NCBI GenBank assembly: GCA_009937605.1
Contig: JAACFG010000006.1
Coordinates: 1-40,387 of the forward strand
Direction: 5' to 3'
DNA from: Gammaproteobacteria bacterium
GTDB taxonomy: Bacteria; Pseudomonadota; Gammaproteobacteria; Steroidobacterales; Woeseiaceae
DNA length: 40,387 nucleotides
This document shows, piece after piece, positions 1 through 8,021 of this stretch. Every line of letters starts with the position of its first letter. Position 1 is the stretch's first letter. Made by a program: the position numbers and the translations under genes. Under the pieces are notes generated by a model, which saw only the letters and a program-made list of their open reading frames with translations, ran no database searches and had not been told where the DNA came from.

Positions 1-98
1 TCGTAGTCATCCACGACGTAACCCTCACGCCGGAACGCTGCCGCGTAGTTTTCCCTGATTGCCGCTTCGTCTTCGACGATTGCTATTCGCTTGGCCAC
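1..98 (-). CDS. Response regulator of the dedicated sortase system, N-terminal fragment
   Basis: Only the first 32 codons lie in the window; the gene runs off the left edge. The reading starts at a GTG (96-98) and gives the first beta strand and acidic pocket of a receiver domain: hydrophobic IAIVEDE with paired acidic residues (about residues 5-11), then an ARG/GLU-rich helix and a YVVDDY segment. This is the typical start of a two-component response regulator. It is transcribed divergently from a sortase target gene and a class GN sortase. In proteobacteria with this sortase class, a dedicated response regulator and histidine kinase (PdsR/PdsS) adjoin exactly this pair, so I infer the PdsR role from context. 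The phosphoacceptor Asp and DNA-binding domain are not visible. Confidence 0.8.
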   Translation of the reverse strand, partial: MAKRIAIVEDEAAIRENYAAAFRREGYVVDDY

Positions 99-218
99 TT
101 AAGTCCCCATTAACCTCGGCCACAATTTGCCACATTCCGCCGGTGTATTGCCATGACATGGGCCGCGGTCTGGCTTTTTGCCTCGCTTTAATAATGAGCA
201 CGCCAAAGGGAGGCCGCA

Positions 219-2297
219 ATGCAAATGATCAAATCCGATATCCGCTCCTGGTTGTGGGTGCTCGCGCTCGTACTCGTTCTCCAGGCCATGCCGGAACCAG
301 CCACAGCCGACGAAATGAAGCCCAACGAGGCCCAGGCCGGGAGCCTCCTCTGGAAGATGGAGCAGGGCTATACGACGGCGACCACGCTGAATACCAAGGT
401 CGACATGAAGATCAGCGGGCTCGTGGCGCGTGTTTCGGTCCGACAGGAATTTCGCAATGAGGGTTCTGAATGGGTGGAAGGCGTCTATGTGTTTCCGCTA
501 CCCGACAAGGCCGCCGTGGACCGTATGCGCCTGCATATCGGCGATCGTGTGATCGAGGGAGAGATACGTGAGAAGGAACAAGCCAGGAAGGAATATGAGC
601 AGGCAAAGAAAGCCGGCAAGAAAACCAGCCTCGTACAGCAGCAGCGCGCCAACCTGTTTACAACGTCGGTGGCGAACGTCGCGCCCGGTGAACTGGTGGT
701 TGTCGAGGTCGAGTACCTGGAAGACCTTCGCTACGAAGATGGCCGCTTCAGTATCCGATTCCCAATGACCCTGACACCGAGATACGTTTCCGGACAAGCG
801 CTGCCGGACAAGCAGGGCAATGGTTGGTCTGCGGATACCGACCGCGTACCCGACGCATCGCTGATCACTCCACCGCAGGTATCGGCCTCCAGGAATCACA
901 AAATTTCACTGACAGCGAACGTGAACGCGGGGATGCCACTCGAGATCATCGCGAGCCGCTACCATCCGGTGAGCGTCACGGAATCCGGCGGGCACTACGT
1001 TGTCGCACTCAGCGACGCGCAGACCATCATGGATCACGACTTTGAACTGGTGTGGCAACCGGTGCCGTCGGCAAAACCGAGAGCGATGGCATTTACCGAA
1101 ACGATCGAAGGCAAGCCTTACCATTTGCTCATGGTGATGCCGCCAGACCAGGACGAGGCACCGCCAGTGTCGATGCCGAGGGAGACGATCTTCATCGTCG
1201 ACACATCCGGCTCAATGCACGGCGTATCGATGTCGCAGGCAAAGCGTGCCGTTCACCTTGCGCTCAAAGCATTGCAGCCCGGCGATTTTTTCAACGTCAT
1301 CGAGTTTGATACCTACACATCGGCACTGCGCCCATACAGCGTGATGGCGAGTAGTGCCAACATCGCCGAGGCGCTTCGCTTTGTCGAGAAGCTGCAGGCC
1401 GATGGTGGCACGGAAATGCGGCCGGCACTGAAGATGGCGCTCGAGTCGCCGGCGCAGGAATCGCACCTTCGGCAGATAGTCTTTATCACCGACGGCAGCG
1501 TTGGTTACGAGGACGAGATGTTCTCGATGATCGAGCAGAAACTCGGTACAGCGAGGCTGTTCACTGTGGGCATCGGCTCTGCCCCGAACAGCCTGTTCAT
1601 GCGCAAGGCAGCCGAAGCCGGTCGCGGGTCTTACACCTTTATCAGCGCATTGCACGAAGTACGCGAGAAGATGGACTCCCTGTTCCGCAAGCTCGAGAAC
1701 CCACAGGTCACGGACATCGAAGTGGAATGGCCGAGCGGCGTCATCATGGACATGTACCCCTCCGTCGTGCCCGACCTCTACCTTGGCGAACCTGTGTCAG
1801 TCAAAGCGCGCGCCTCGAGCGCGTTCCGCTCAAATGACAAGGTGCGGATCAGTGGCAACTCCGTGACTGGAGGATGGGCTACTGAGCTGGCATTGAATGA
1901 CCCCTCGCAAAGCGATGGTGTCGCCGCCTTGTGGGCGAGAGCGAGGATTGGCGAGCTTATGGATGCCGAGCGTCGTGGAGCCAATCCGGATGAGACGCGG
2001 GCTGAGATTCTCGACACGGCGCTAACGCATCATCTTGTCAGCAAGTACACGAGCCTGATCGCAGTCGATAAGACGCCTGTCCGGCCGGCAGGTGATCCCA
2101 TGTCGAGCGAACAGGTACCCAACCTGATGCCCTACGGCCAGAGCACGAATGCTATTTTCGGATTCCCGGCAACGGCGACGAGTGCACCAGCGATGAGAAT
2201 TATGGGTGCCGCGTGGCTGCTATCCGCGTTGCTCATGTTTGCGCTGATGCGAACAAGCCGATCAACCAGGTACCGTCGTCGTGCGCGGCGTCTGTAA
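219..2297 (+). CDS. Marine proteobacterial sortase target protein (VIT + vWA domains)
   Basis: 692-residue exported protein, probably the only substrate of the adjacent sortase. It has an N-terminal signal peptide (about 1-30, cleavage after ATA), a VIT (inter-alpha-trypsin inhibitor) domain at about 40-170, and a vWA domain at about 322-500. The MIDAS metal site is visible as DTSGS (D328, S330, S332), T398 and D425. The C-terminus is a sorting signal: FPATA at 649-653, a hydrophobic helix (about 661-678) and a strongly basic tail rich in Arg. Canonical sortase motifs are LPxTG, so Phe at position 1 and Ala at position 5 are unusual. The ATG at 219 is preceded by GGGAGG. The last 17 nt overlap the sortase gene. 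Known members of this family pair one-to-one with class GN sortases; the ligand of the vWA domain is unknown. Confidence 0.93.
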   Translation: MQMIKSDIRSWLWVLALVLVLQAMPEPATADEMKPNEAQAGSLLWKMEQGYTTATTLNTKVDMKISGLVARVSVRQEFRNEGSEWVEGVYVFPLPDKAAVDRMRLHIGDRVIEGEIREKEQARKEYEQAKKAGKKTSLVQQQRANLFTTSVANVAPGELVVVEVEYLEDLRYEDGRFSIRFPMTLTPRYVSGQALPDKQGNGWSADTDRVPDASLITPPQVSASRNHKISLTANVNAGMPLEIIASRYHPVSVTESGGHYVVALSDAQTIMDHDFELVWQPVPSAKPRAMAFTETIEGKPYHLLMVMPPDQDEAPPVSMPRETIFIVDTSGSMHGVSMSQAKRAVHLALKALQPGDFFNVIEFDTYTSALRPYSVMASSANIAEALRFVEKLQADGGTEMRPALKMALESPAQESHLRQIVFITDGSVGYEDEMFSMIEQKLGTARLFTVGIGSAPNSLFMRKAAEAGRGSYTFISALHEVREKMDSLFRKLENPQVTDIEVEWPSGVIMDMYPSVVPDLYLGEPVSVKARASSAFRSNDKVRISGNSVTGGWATELALNDPSQSDGVAALWARARIGELMDAERRGANPDETRAEILDTALTHHLVSKYTSLIAVDKTPVRPAGDPMSSEQVPNLMPYGQSTNAIFGFPATATSAPAMRIMGAAWLLSALLMFALMRTSRSTRYRRRARRL

Positions 2298-2859
2298 GGG
2301 CGGGTACTGGGTCGTGGCGGCGCTCCTTTGCCTGGGATTCTGGCAATTTGGCCATGGTGCATACATCCCGGCCAAGGCCTGGCTCGCGCAGGAGTTAATG
2401 CAACGCGCGTGGGATCGGGCGAGCGCGGGCGAAGACCGAGCCGCGCCCTGGCCCTGGGCCGATACCTGGCCGGTTGCGCGACTGACCGCCGAGGCCCGCG
2501 GCGTTGACCTGATTATCCTGGCAGGTGGTTCTGGCCGGACGCTGGCCTTTGGCCCCGGTCACCTGAGTGCCAGTGCGATGCCCGGGGACATCGGGAACGC
2601 AATCATCGGTGGACATCGGGACACGCACTTCCAGTTTCTTCGTACTGTCGAGGTCGGCGACCTGTTTGGCATCGAACCGACCAATGGTGAGCGCCACGTC
2701 TACCAGGTGGTGGGCGTCGATATTGTTGATTCGCGCAAAGGCAGTCTTGTGCTCGACACGAACGTCGCGATGCTCTCGCTCGTGACCTGCTATCCGTTTG
2801 ATGCGCTCGAGGCTGGTGGCCCGTTACGTTACGTGGTCACTGCGCGAATGCTGTTCTGA
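2281..2859 (+). CDS. Class GN sortase
   Basis: 192-residue sortase transpeptidase of the Gram-negative class. It would cleave the sorting motif of the preceding protein and transfer it to a still undefined acceptor in the cell envelope. One N-terminal membrane anchor (about 9-27) is followed by the sortase beta-barrel. The catalytic triad is visible as H112 in GGHRDTHF, C170 in LVTCYPF and R183 in PLRYVV. Translation starts at a GTG inside the upstream gene, 17 nt before its stop and in another frame, with no clear Shine-Dalgarno of its own. This suggests translational coupling, so enzyme and substrate are made together. It converges on the thiolase gene with only 10 nt between the stops. Confidence 0.92.
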   Translation: MRGVCKGGYWVVAALLCLGFWQFGHGAYIPAKAWLAQELMQRAWDRASAGEDRAAPWPWADTWPVARLTAEARGVDLIILAGGSGRTLAFGPGHLSASAMPGDIGNAIIGGHRDTHFQFLRTVEVGDLFGIEPTNGERHVYQVVGVDIVDSRKGSLVLDTNVAMLSLVTCYPFDALEAGGPLRYVVTARMLF

Positions 2860-2869
2860 GGTCAGCGGA

Positions 2870-4075
2870 CTAGAAGATCTCGAAGAGCCCCGCGGCACCC
2901 TGGCCGGCGCCGATACACATTGTCACGATGCCGTACTTCGCGCCGCGCCGTTTGCCCTCAAGGAGCAGGTGACCACTGCACCGCGCACCGGTCATGCCGT
3001 AGGGGTGTCCTACCGAAATAGCACCGCCGTTGACGTTCAGTTTTGCCGGGTCGATTCCAAGGCGGTCACGGCAATAGACTGCCTGCGCGGCGAAGGCTTC
3101 GTTGAGCTCCCAAATATCGATGTCGTCGATGGTCAGGCCATGGCGCTCCAGCAAACGCGGCACAGCAAACACTGGGCCGATGCCCATCTCGTCCGGGTCA
3201 CAGCCGTGCACGGCCAGGCCTCGAAAGGCGCCCAATGGTTCCAGCCCGCGTTTCTCGGCGAGCTTGGCGTCCACCACGACACATGCGCTCGCGCCGTCGG
3301 AAAACTGGCTGGCGTTGCCAGCGGTCACGTATTTTCCTTCTTTGACCTGCTGACCATCTTTGAAGACGGGCTTCAGGCTAGAGAGTCCTTCCAGTGTCGT
3401 ATCCGGGCGATTACATTCGTCCCTGTCCGCCGTACGTTCTTCGAACGACTCCTCGCCGGTCTCCTTGTCGACCTTCTTCCAGTTTGCTGTCAGCGCAACA
3501 ATTTCATCGTCAAACAAGCCGGCCTGCTGCGCGGCGGCTGTGCGCTGCTGGCTCAGAAGCGCAAATTCGTCCTGGCTTTCACGGCTCACGTCGTACCGGT
3601 CCGCGACGATTTCGGCCGTCTCGATCATGGTCATCCATAGCGCCGGCATGCGCTTGAAGAGCGACTTTTCGGTCGCGTGCGACATGTTCATGCTGCCGCC
3701 GAGCTGCACGAGCGAGATCGATTCGACGCCACCCGCGGCCATGATCGGCACACCCTCGTTGACGACGCGGCCCGCTGCGATCGCGATCGCTTGCAGGCCG
3801 GATGAGCAGTACCGGTTTACAGTCATGCCTGCCGTGCTGGCCGGGCAGCCCGCAGCCATTGCCGCGTTACGGGCGATATTGAAACCGGTGGCACCCTCCG
3901 GATGAGCAGAACCGAGTACGACGTCCTCGATTTCGGCGGGGTCGACGCCGGCCCTGTCGATGGCGTGATGCAGCGCATGGCCCGCGAGCGTGATGCCGTG
4001 TGTGTTGTTAAACGTCCCGCGAACTGACTTGGCCATGGCGGTGCGCGCGGTGGAAACGATGACGGCGTTAGACAT
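2870..4075 (-). CDS. Acetyl-CoA C-acyltransferase (thiolase)
   Basis: 401-residue degradative-type thiolase that cleaves 3-ketoacyl-CoA to acetyl-CoA and a shortened acyl-CoA (or runs the reverse condensation). Catalytic residues are all present: nucleophile C90 in NRYCSSGLQ, H357 in GGAISVGHPYG, and C387 in TMCIGAGQG. The reading frame extends further upstream, but the ATG at 4075 has an AGGAG 8-9 nt before it and gives the usual thiolase N-terminus, so I take it as the start. It stands alone, without a FadB/FadJ partner beside it, so its chain-length preference cannot be judged. The glutaryl-CoA dehydrogenase at 8022-9194 is another acyl-CoA enzyme nearby but not in the same transcript. Confidence 0.93.
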   Translation of the reverse strand: MSNAVIVSTARTAMAKSVRGTFNNTHGITLAGHALHHAIDRAGVDPAEIEDVVLGSAHPEGATGFNIARNAAMAAGCPASTAGMTVNRYCSSGLQAIAIAAGRVVNEGVPIMAAGGVESISLVQLGGSMNMSHATEKSLFKRMPALWMTMIETAEIVADRYDVSRESQDEFALLSQQRTAAAQQAGLFDDEIVALTANWKKVDKETGEESFEERTADRDECNRPDTTLEGLSSLKPVFKDGQQVKEGKYVTAGNASQFSDGASACVVVDAKLAEKRGLEPLGAFRGLAVHGCDPDEMGIGPVFAVPRLLERHGLTIDDIDIWELNEAFAAQAVYCRDRLGIDPAKLNVNGGAISVGHPYGMTGARCSGHLLLEGKRRGAKYGIVTMCIGAGQGAAGLFEIF

Positions 4076-4138
4076 TGAGAATACTCCTGCTGCATAGCGG
4101 GGCTTGTGTTTCGGGATCATTCCCTGTATTCGTCCCGG

Positions 4139-5500
4139 ATGCAAACTCACGCCGCCAAGCTGACGCAGGGACCCGTAGGCCGTCACCTGACCGATATGAC
4201 GGTGCCGATGCTATTCGGCATAACGACGCTAATGGCTCAGTCGTTCATCGATACCTACTTCCTCGGCAGGGTGGGTGACCGCGCACTGGCGGCGTACAGT
4301 TTCGGTTTCCCGATTCTCATGATCGTTACCAGTGTCGCGATTGGTCTGGGTGCCGGTACGTCGTCGGTTGTTGCTCGAGCGATTGGGTCGAACGACCATC
4401 GGCGCGCGCGGCGACTGGCAACCGATAGCCTGATCCTTTCCTTCATGATTACGCTGGCCGTCTCGATCGTCGGCATGCTCACCATCGATCCCTTGTTCCG
4501 CTTGCTCGGCGCGCCCGAGGACATGATCCCGATGATTCGGTCGTTCATGATGATCCTGTACAGTGGCGTGCCGTTCGTCGTCGTCGGCATGGTCGGGATG
4601 AGCAGCATGCGGGCAACCGGCGACACGGTTCTGCCCAGCAAGCTCATGGTCTACGGCGCCATCCTCAATGTCGTTCTCGACCCGATATTCATATTCGGCC
4701 TGGGGCCTGTTCCCGCAATGGGGCTAAATGGCGCTGCAACGGCCGGGCTGCTTGCCCGAGGCGCGATTTTCGTTGGCACCCTGTACGTTTTGTACTACCG
4801 GCTCGACCTCGTGAGCTTTAACAAACCGAAAATGCCGGAGCTCACGAGTTCCTGGAAAGATATTCTGCACGTCGGTATTCCCGCGGCCGGCACGAACGCA
4901 ATCGTGCCGATCGGGCTGGCTGTTATTACGGCGATGATCGCGCGCTACGGACCGGAAGCCGTTGCAGGATTCGGGGTCGCAAGCCGTGTCGAATCGATGG
5001 TACTGGTGATGTACTACGCTCTATCCTCGACCATCGGTCCATTCGTCGGGCAGAACCTGTCTGCGGGCAAGGAGGACCGGATACAGACATCGTTGCGCCT
5101 CTGCGCAAGCTTCTGTGTCATCAGCGGATTGGTGATCGCAGCCATGCTTGCGCTGCTATCTGGTGTCGTACCCGGGTGGTTCAGCGACAATCCGGCAGTT
5201 ACCGATGTGACGCGCTTGTTCCTGTGGATCGCGCCGATCAGCTATGGCGCTTACGGCATCGTTATGGTCGTCAACGCGGCGTTCAATGGGCTGGGCAATC
5301 CAATGCCGGGTGTCGTCATCAGCGTGACGCGCATTCTGGTGCTGTACGTGCCGCTTGCAATTCTGGGCGAGCAGATGTTCGGCATGGTTGGGATCTTTGG
5401 CGCCTACGCGGTTGCCAATATTCTGTCCGGCACCCTTGGATTCTTCTGGGCGAAACGAAGCGCCCACCGACTCTGCGAACTTGCCGACGCACCGCGGTGA
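4139..5500 (+). CDS. MATE family efflux transporter
   Basis: About 453-residue inner-membrane protein with twelve predicted helices in two homologous halves, the MATE fold. Such proteins export cationic compounds and drugs in exchange for H+ or Na+. The first half opens with LTDMTVPMLFGI and FIDTYFLGR, the usual MATE TM1 signature; the second half begins near residue 245 with the matching IGLAVITAMIARYG. The frame is open from a GTG at 4106, but the ATG at 4139 gives the standard short cytoplasmic N-terminus and is preferred; neither has a strong ribosome site. It is divergent from the thiolase and converges on the YdjM-like gene. A second, unrelated-in-detail MATE protein lies at 6710-8020. 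Confidence 0.9.
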   Translation: MQTHAAKLTQGPVGRHLTDMTVPMLFGITTLMAQSFIDTYFLGRVGDRALAAYSFGFPILMIVTSVAIGLGAGTSSVVARAIGSNDHRRARRLATDSLILSFMITLAVSIVGMLTIDPLFRLLGAPEDMIPMIRSFMMILYSGVPFVVVGMVGMSSMRATGDTVLPSKLMVYGAILNVVLDPIFIFGLGPVPAMGLNGAATAGLLARGAIFVGTLYVLYYRLDLVSFNKPKMPELTSSWKDILHVGIPAAGTNAIVPIGLAVITAMIARYGPEAVAGFGVASRVESMVLVMYYALSSTIGPFVGQNLSAGKEDRIQTSLRLCASFCVISGLVIAAMLALLSGVVPGWFSDNPAVTDVTRLFLWIAPISYGAYGIVMVVNAAFNGLGNPMPGVVISVTRILVLYVPLAILGEQMFGMVGIFGAYAVANILSGTLGFFWAKRSAHRLCELADAPR

Positions 5501-5504
5501 ATCT

Positions 5505-6179
5505 CTACTCATATGACTCGTCACCGCCCGTGCTTGTCCGATTGCGGTCAATCCAAAAACCCCAGGCAATGATGAGCCACATCGCTTGAGCGGACCAGGC
5601 CACGGCTGTCGCAGAGGGCGGTGGCGGCCCGAAGATATTGGCGACATAGACAGTCAGAAGAAAAAGCACCAGCGCCCAGAGACCGATACTTCCGACACGA
5701 TTGAGCGCTCGCGTATGGCGTTGATACAAGAATACACCGGTTCCAAAAAGCAGCAGCTCCAAAGGTATGGCGATGACCGGGTAGTTCCAAAGCCCGGCGC
5801 CTATCTTGGTTCCCTCACTAAGCGTGATTGGCAAATCAGGCCGATGTGTGAGGACGTCCAAAACCCAGTGACTCAAGACCAATGCGGCAATGACGATGGC
5901 CACCTTTATACCGACGCGCGAAAGCACCATATAGAGCGCACCGAAGACAACGCTCCAGAGCAACAGCGCCACCAGGCTATGCGAGTACGGATAACTCACG
6001 AAGTCCAACGGCGTCATTACGGTGATACCTGGTTGAATTCGTAGCGTTTCAAGGCCAAGCAAGACAAGGTTCGGCCAAATGATATCCGCCATCTGACAAG
6101 CCAGGAACAGGATACCGAGTGATACCTGGGGAGCGAATTTCTTTGCCCCAAATCCTAATGCAAAGTGCCCGATGAACAT
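5505..6179 (-). CDS. YdjM-like membrane-bound metal-dependent hydrolase family protein
   Basis: 224-residue protein with five or six predicted transmembrane helices. It resembles the YdjM/LexA-binding membrane hydrolase superfamily. Conserved polar residues sit at membrane edges: GHF at residues 4-6, D31 in QMADI, SYPYSHS at about 62-68 and SHWVLD at about 102-107. In the family these His/Asp residues are thought to bind metal; no reaction is established. The ATG has GGAG about 8 nt upstream. It is the last gene of a minus-strand series beginning at 9729 and ends 4 nt from the convergent MATE gene. The function is unknown. Confidence 0.75.
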   Translation of the reverse strand: MFIGHFALGFGAKKFAPQVSLGILFLACQMADIIWPNLVLLGLETLRIQPGITVMTPLDFVSYPYSHSLVALLLWSVVFGALYMVLSRVGIKVAIVIAALVLSHWVLDVLTHRPDLPITLSEGTKIGAGLWNYPVIAIPLELLLFGTGVFLYQRHTRALNRVGSIGLWALVLFLLTVYVANIFGPPPPSATAVAWSAQAMWLIIAWGFWIDRNRTSTGGDESYE

Positions 6180-6214
6180 CGCAATCTCCGATCAAACTTG
6201 CCGGGCTTGAAAAG

Positions 6215-6385
6215 TCACGAACTCTTCTTGCCGTAGCGGGCCATCGCCTTGTCTACGAAAATCGTAACCACCAGGTATACGGCAATGAAGATCAAGAACC
6301 GGATAGTAAAGTCGAACATCCCCAAAAGGCGAAAAGCGACCATTGCCGCTACCGCGCCTGCAAGACCTGCAACGTATTTCAACAT
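6215..6385 (-). CDS. Small two-helix membrane protein (56 aa)
   Basis: Starts at an ATG with GAGG about 9 nt upstream; the longer open frame upstream is not needed. The 56 residues form two predicted membrane helices (about 3-22 and 26-44) with a short loop containing F-D-F, and a basic tail ending in KKSS. I do not recognise a named family. It lies between the 86-aa protein and the YdjM-like gene in the same orientation, with 67 and 35 nt gaps, so it is probably co-transcribed. The tight gene spacing, a good ribosome site and clear membrane-protein composition are the reasons to call it real. Confidence 0.65.
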   Translation of the reverse strand: MLKYVAGLAGAVAAMVAFRLLGMFDFTIRFLIFIAVYLVVTIFVDKAMARYGKKSS

Positions 6386-6452
6386 TATGGTTGCCTCAGT
6401 AATTCCAGTGAGAAAGACGATATCACGAGCGCCGTTCTGGGTGACTCGCTGG

Positions 6453-6713
6453 CTAATCTTTCGGAACCACGTGATTCCGTTCGAAATCACACTCGCCGAG
6501 TTCGTAGTCGTAACTCCCACCCTTGTCCAGGCAATCGTCGACCCGCGCCCAGTCGATAAGTAGCGTGACCGCCCATACTGCAAACAGCAGAAGCGTGGCG
6601 CCGGAAAGCACTCCCAGGAACAGAACCAGCTTTCGTTGCCAGATTGGTGCATCTTTTTTCTTGTACTTGCTACGCATTGATTTAGTCGTCTCCCGAGTCT
6701 TCAAGTCGTTCAC
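6453..6713 (-). CDS. Small single-pass membrane protein with C-x13-C motif (86 aa)
   Basis: The GTG start at 6713 overlaps the TGA stop of the upstream MATE gene as GTGA and has GAGG 5 nt before it, so translational coupling is likely. An internal ATG at 6677 with GGGAG 12 nt upstream is an alternative that removes 12 residues. The protein has a Lys/Arg-rich cytoplasmic start, one membrane helix (about 28-53) and a short outer segment with two cysteines, C61 and C75, in the pattern C-L-D-K-G-G-x-Y-x(5-6)-C. Short proteins with a CLDxGGxW/Y...C element recur in proteobacteria; the pair probably forms a periplasmic disulfide. Function unknown. Confidence 0.7.
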   Translation of the reverse strand: MNDLKTRETTKSMRSKYKKKDAPIWQRKLVLFLGVLSGATLLLFAVWAVTLLIDWARVDDCLDKGGSYDYELGECDFERNHVVPKD

Positions 6714-8020
6714 TGGTTCCTCAAGTAACCGATGTGCATGCCTATGCCTCGACTCGCCATGAACGCCATCAGCGCAAACCAGAGCCCATGGTTGCCGAAG
6801 GGCTGTGTGACGAACCAGAGCGGCAGGAACACAGCCAGTGTTGAGAACACCATGATGTTGCGCATCTCGCGTGCGCGGGTCATGCCCACATACACGCCGT
6901 CATAGAGGAAGCACCAAACCGAGATCAGCGGTGAGGCGATGAGCCATGGCAGGTACACCATCGCGGTTGCACGAACGTCCGGCAGGTCGGTCAGTATCCG
7001 AATGATAATCGGCCCCGCGAACAAATAGAGGACGGTGAAACCGACCGCGAAGATCGCAGACCATTTAAGCGTAAGACTGACGGTGAATCGCAGGGCTTCC
7101 TTGTCCTTCTGACCGACCGCTTTCCCGACCATAGCCTCGGCCGCATGCGCGATTCCGTCGAGGCCCAGCGCCGTGAGGTTCTGGAAATTCATGAGTACCG
7201 CATTCGCCGCGAGAATCGCCGGGCCGAGTCGGGCGCCTTGCGCCGTGACCCAGGCAAACGTGAACATGAGCGCCATGCTGCGCACGAACAGGTTTGCGTT
7301 GACCGAAAAGAATGCTCTGTACGCAGAGAGGTTTGTGAGCCGTGCGAGTGGCCAGTGCCCCGGGTGATTCCGCAACGAAGAAATAGCGAACGCCAGGCCA
7401 ACGGCCAGGCCGGAATACTCGGCAATAACGGACGCGAGCGCCACGCCTTCGACTTTCATGCCAAGCCCGAGGACAAACAAAAGGTCGAGCACAATGTTCG
7501 TAATGTTTATCGTCAGGAAGATAAGCAGCGGAATCCGCGCATTCTGCGTGCCGAGGAACCAGCCTACGAGGGCGAAGTTCGCGAGCGTTCCGGGCGCGCT
7601 CCAGACGCGAACGAAGAAGTACGTCGCTGCGTGCTGTTGAGTTTCGGCGTCGCCACCGATCAGGGCGATTGCGATACTTCCGATAGGAACCTGCAGGAGC
7701 AGGATGGCCAGGGCGATCGCCAAACTCACGATCAATGCCTGGCCAAGCGATACGCGCAAGCCATCCCAGTCTTCCGCGCCGTAACTCTGCGCGGCAATGC
7801 CGGTCGTACCCATGCGCAGGAAGTTCATGCCGAAATAGAGAAACGTGAAGATGGTCCCGCCGATCGCGACAGCGCCGAGGTACGTAGCGCTTTCGAGGTG
7901 ACCGACGACGCCCGTATCGACCATGCCGAGCAATGGCACGGAGATATTGGACAGGATCATTGGCGCAGCGATGCGCCACATGTCGCGGTTCGTGGGCAGT
8001 CGCTTGTTGCTCAAGCGCAA
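6710..8020 (-). CDS. MATE family transporter, DinF-like
   Basis: 436 residues, twelve predicted membrane helices. The N-terminus (PMILSNISVPLLGMVDTGV and VGHL) is typical of the DinF branch of the MATE superfamily, which exports organic cations and, in some species, protects against oxidative or bile stress. The second half begins near residue 230. The likely start is a TTG at 8020, one base after the TGA of the dehydrogenase gene; no good ATG exists in the first codons, so coupled translation is plausible. The stop overlaps the start of the 86-aa gene. Unlike E. coli dinF it is not linked to lexA and I see no LexA box. Substrate unknown. Confidence 0.9.
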   Translation of the reverse strand: MRLSNKRLPTNRDMWRIAAPMILSNISVPLLGMVDTGVVGHLESATYLGAVAIGGTIFTFLYFGMNFLRMGTTGIAAQSYGAEDWDGLRVSLGQALIVSLAIALAILLLQVPIGSIAIALIGGDAETQQHAATYFFVRVWSAPGTLANFALVGWFLGTQNARIPLLIFLTINITNIVLDLLFVLGLGMKVEGVALASVIAEYSGLAVGLAFAISSLRNHPGHWPLARLTNLSAYRAFFSVNANLFVRSMALMFTFAWVTAQGARLGPAILAANAVLMNFQNLTALGLDGIAHAAEAMVGKAVGQKDKEALRFTVSLTLKWSAIFAVGFTVLYLFAGPIIIRILTDLPDVRATAMVYLPWLIASPLISVWCFLYDGVYVGMTRAREMRNIMVFSTLAVFLPLWFVTQPFGNHGLWFALMAFMASRGIGMHIGYLRNQ

Positions 8021-8021
8021 T

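Noticed and set aside
2798..3640. 280-aa open frame on the plus strand
   Set aside because: It is antisense to the thiolase, whose catalytic motifs are clear; no domain is recognisable in the antisense frame.
6710..8020. Possible LexA control of the DinF-like MATE gene
   Set aside because: No CTGT-N8-ACAG box was seen upstream and the gene lies inside an operon after gcdH.
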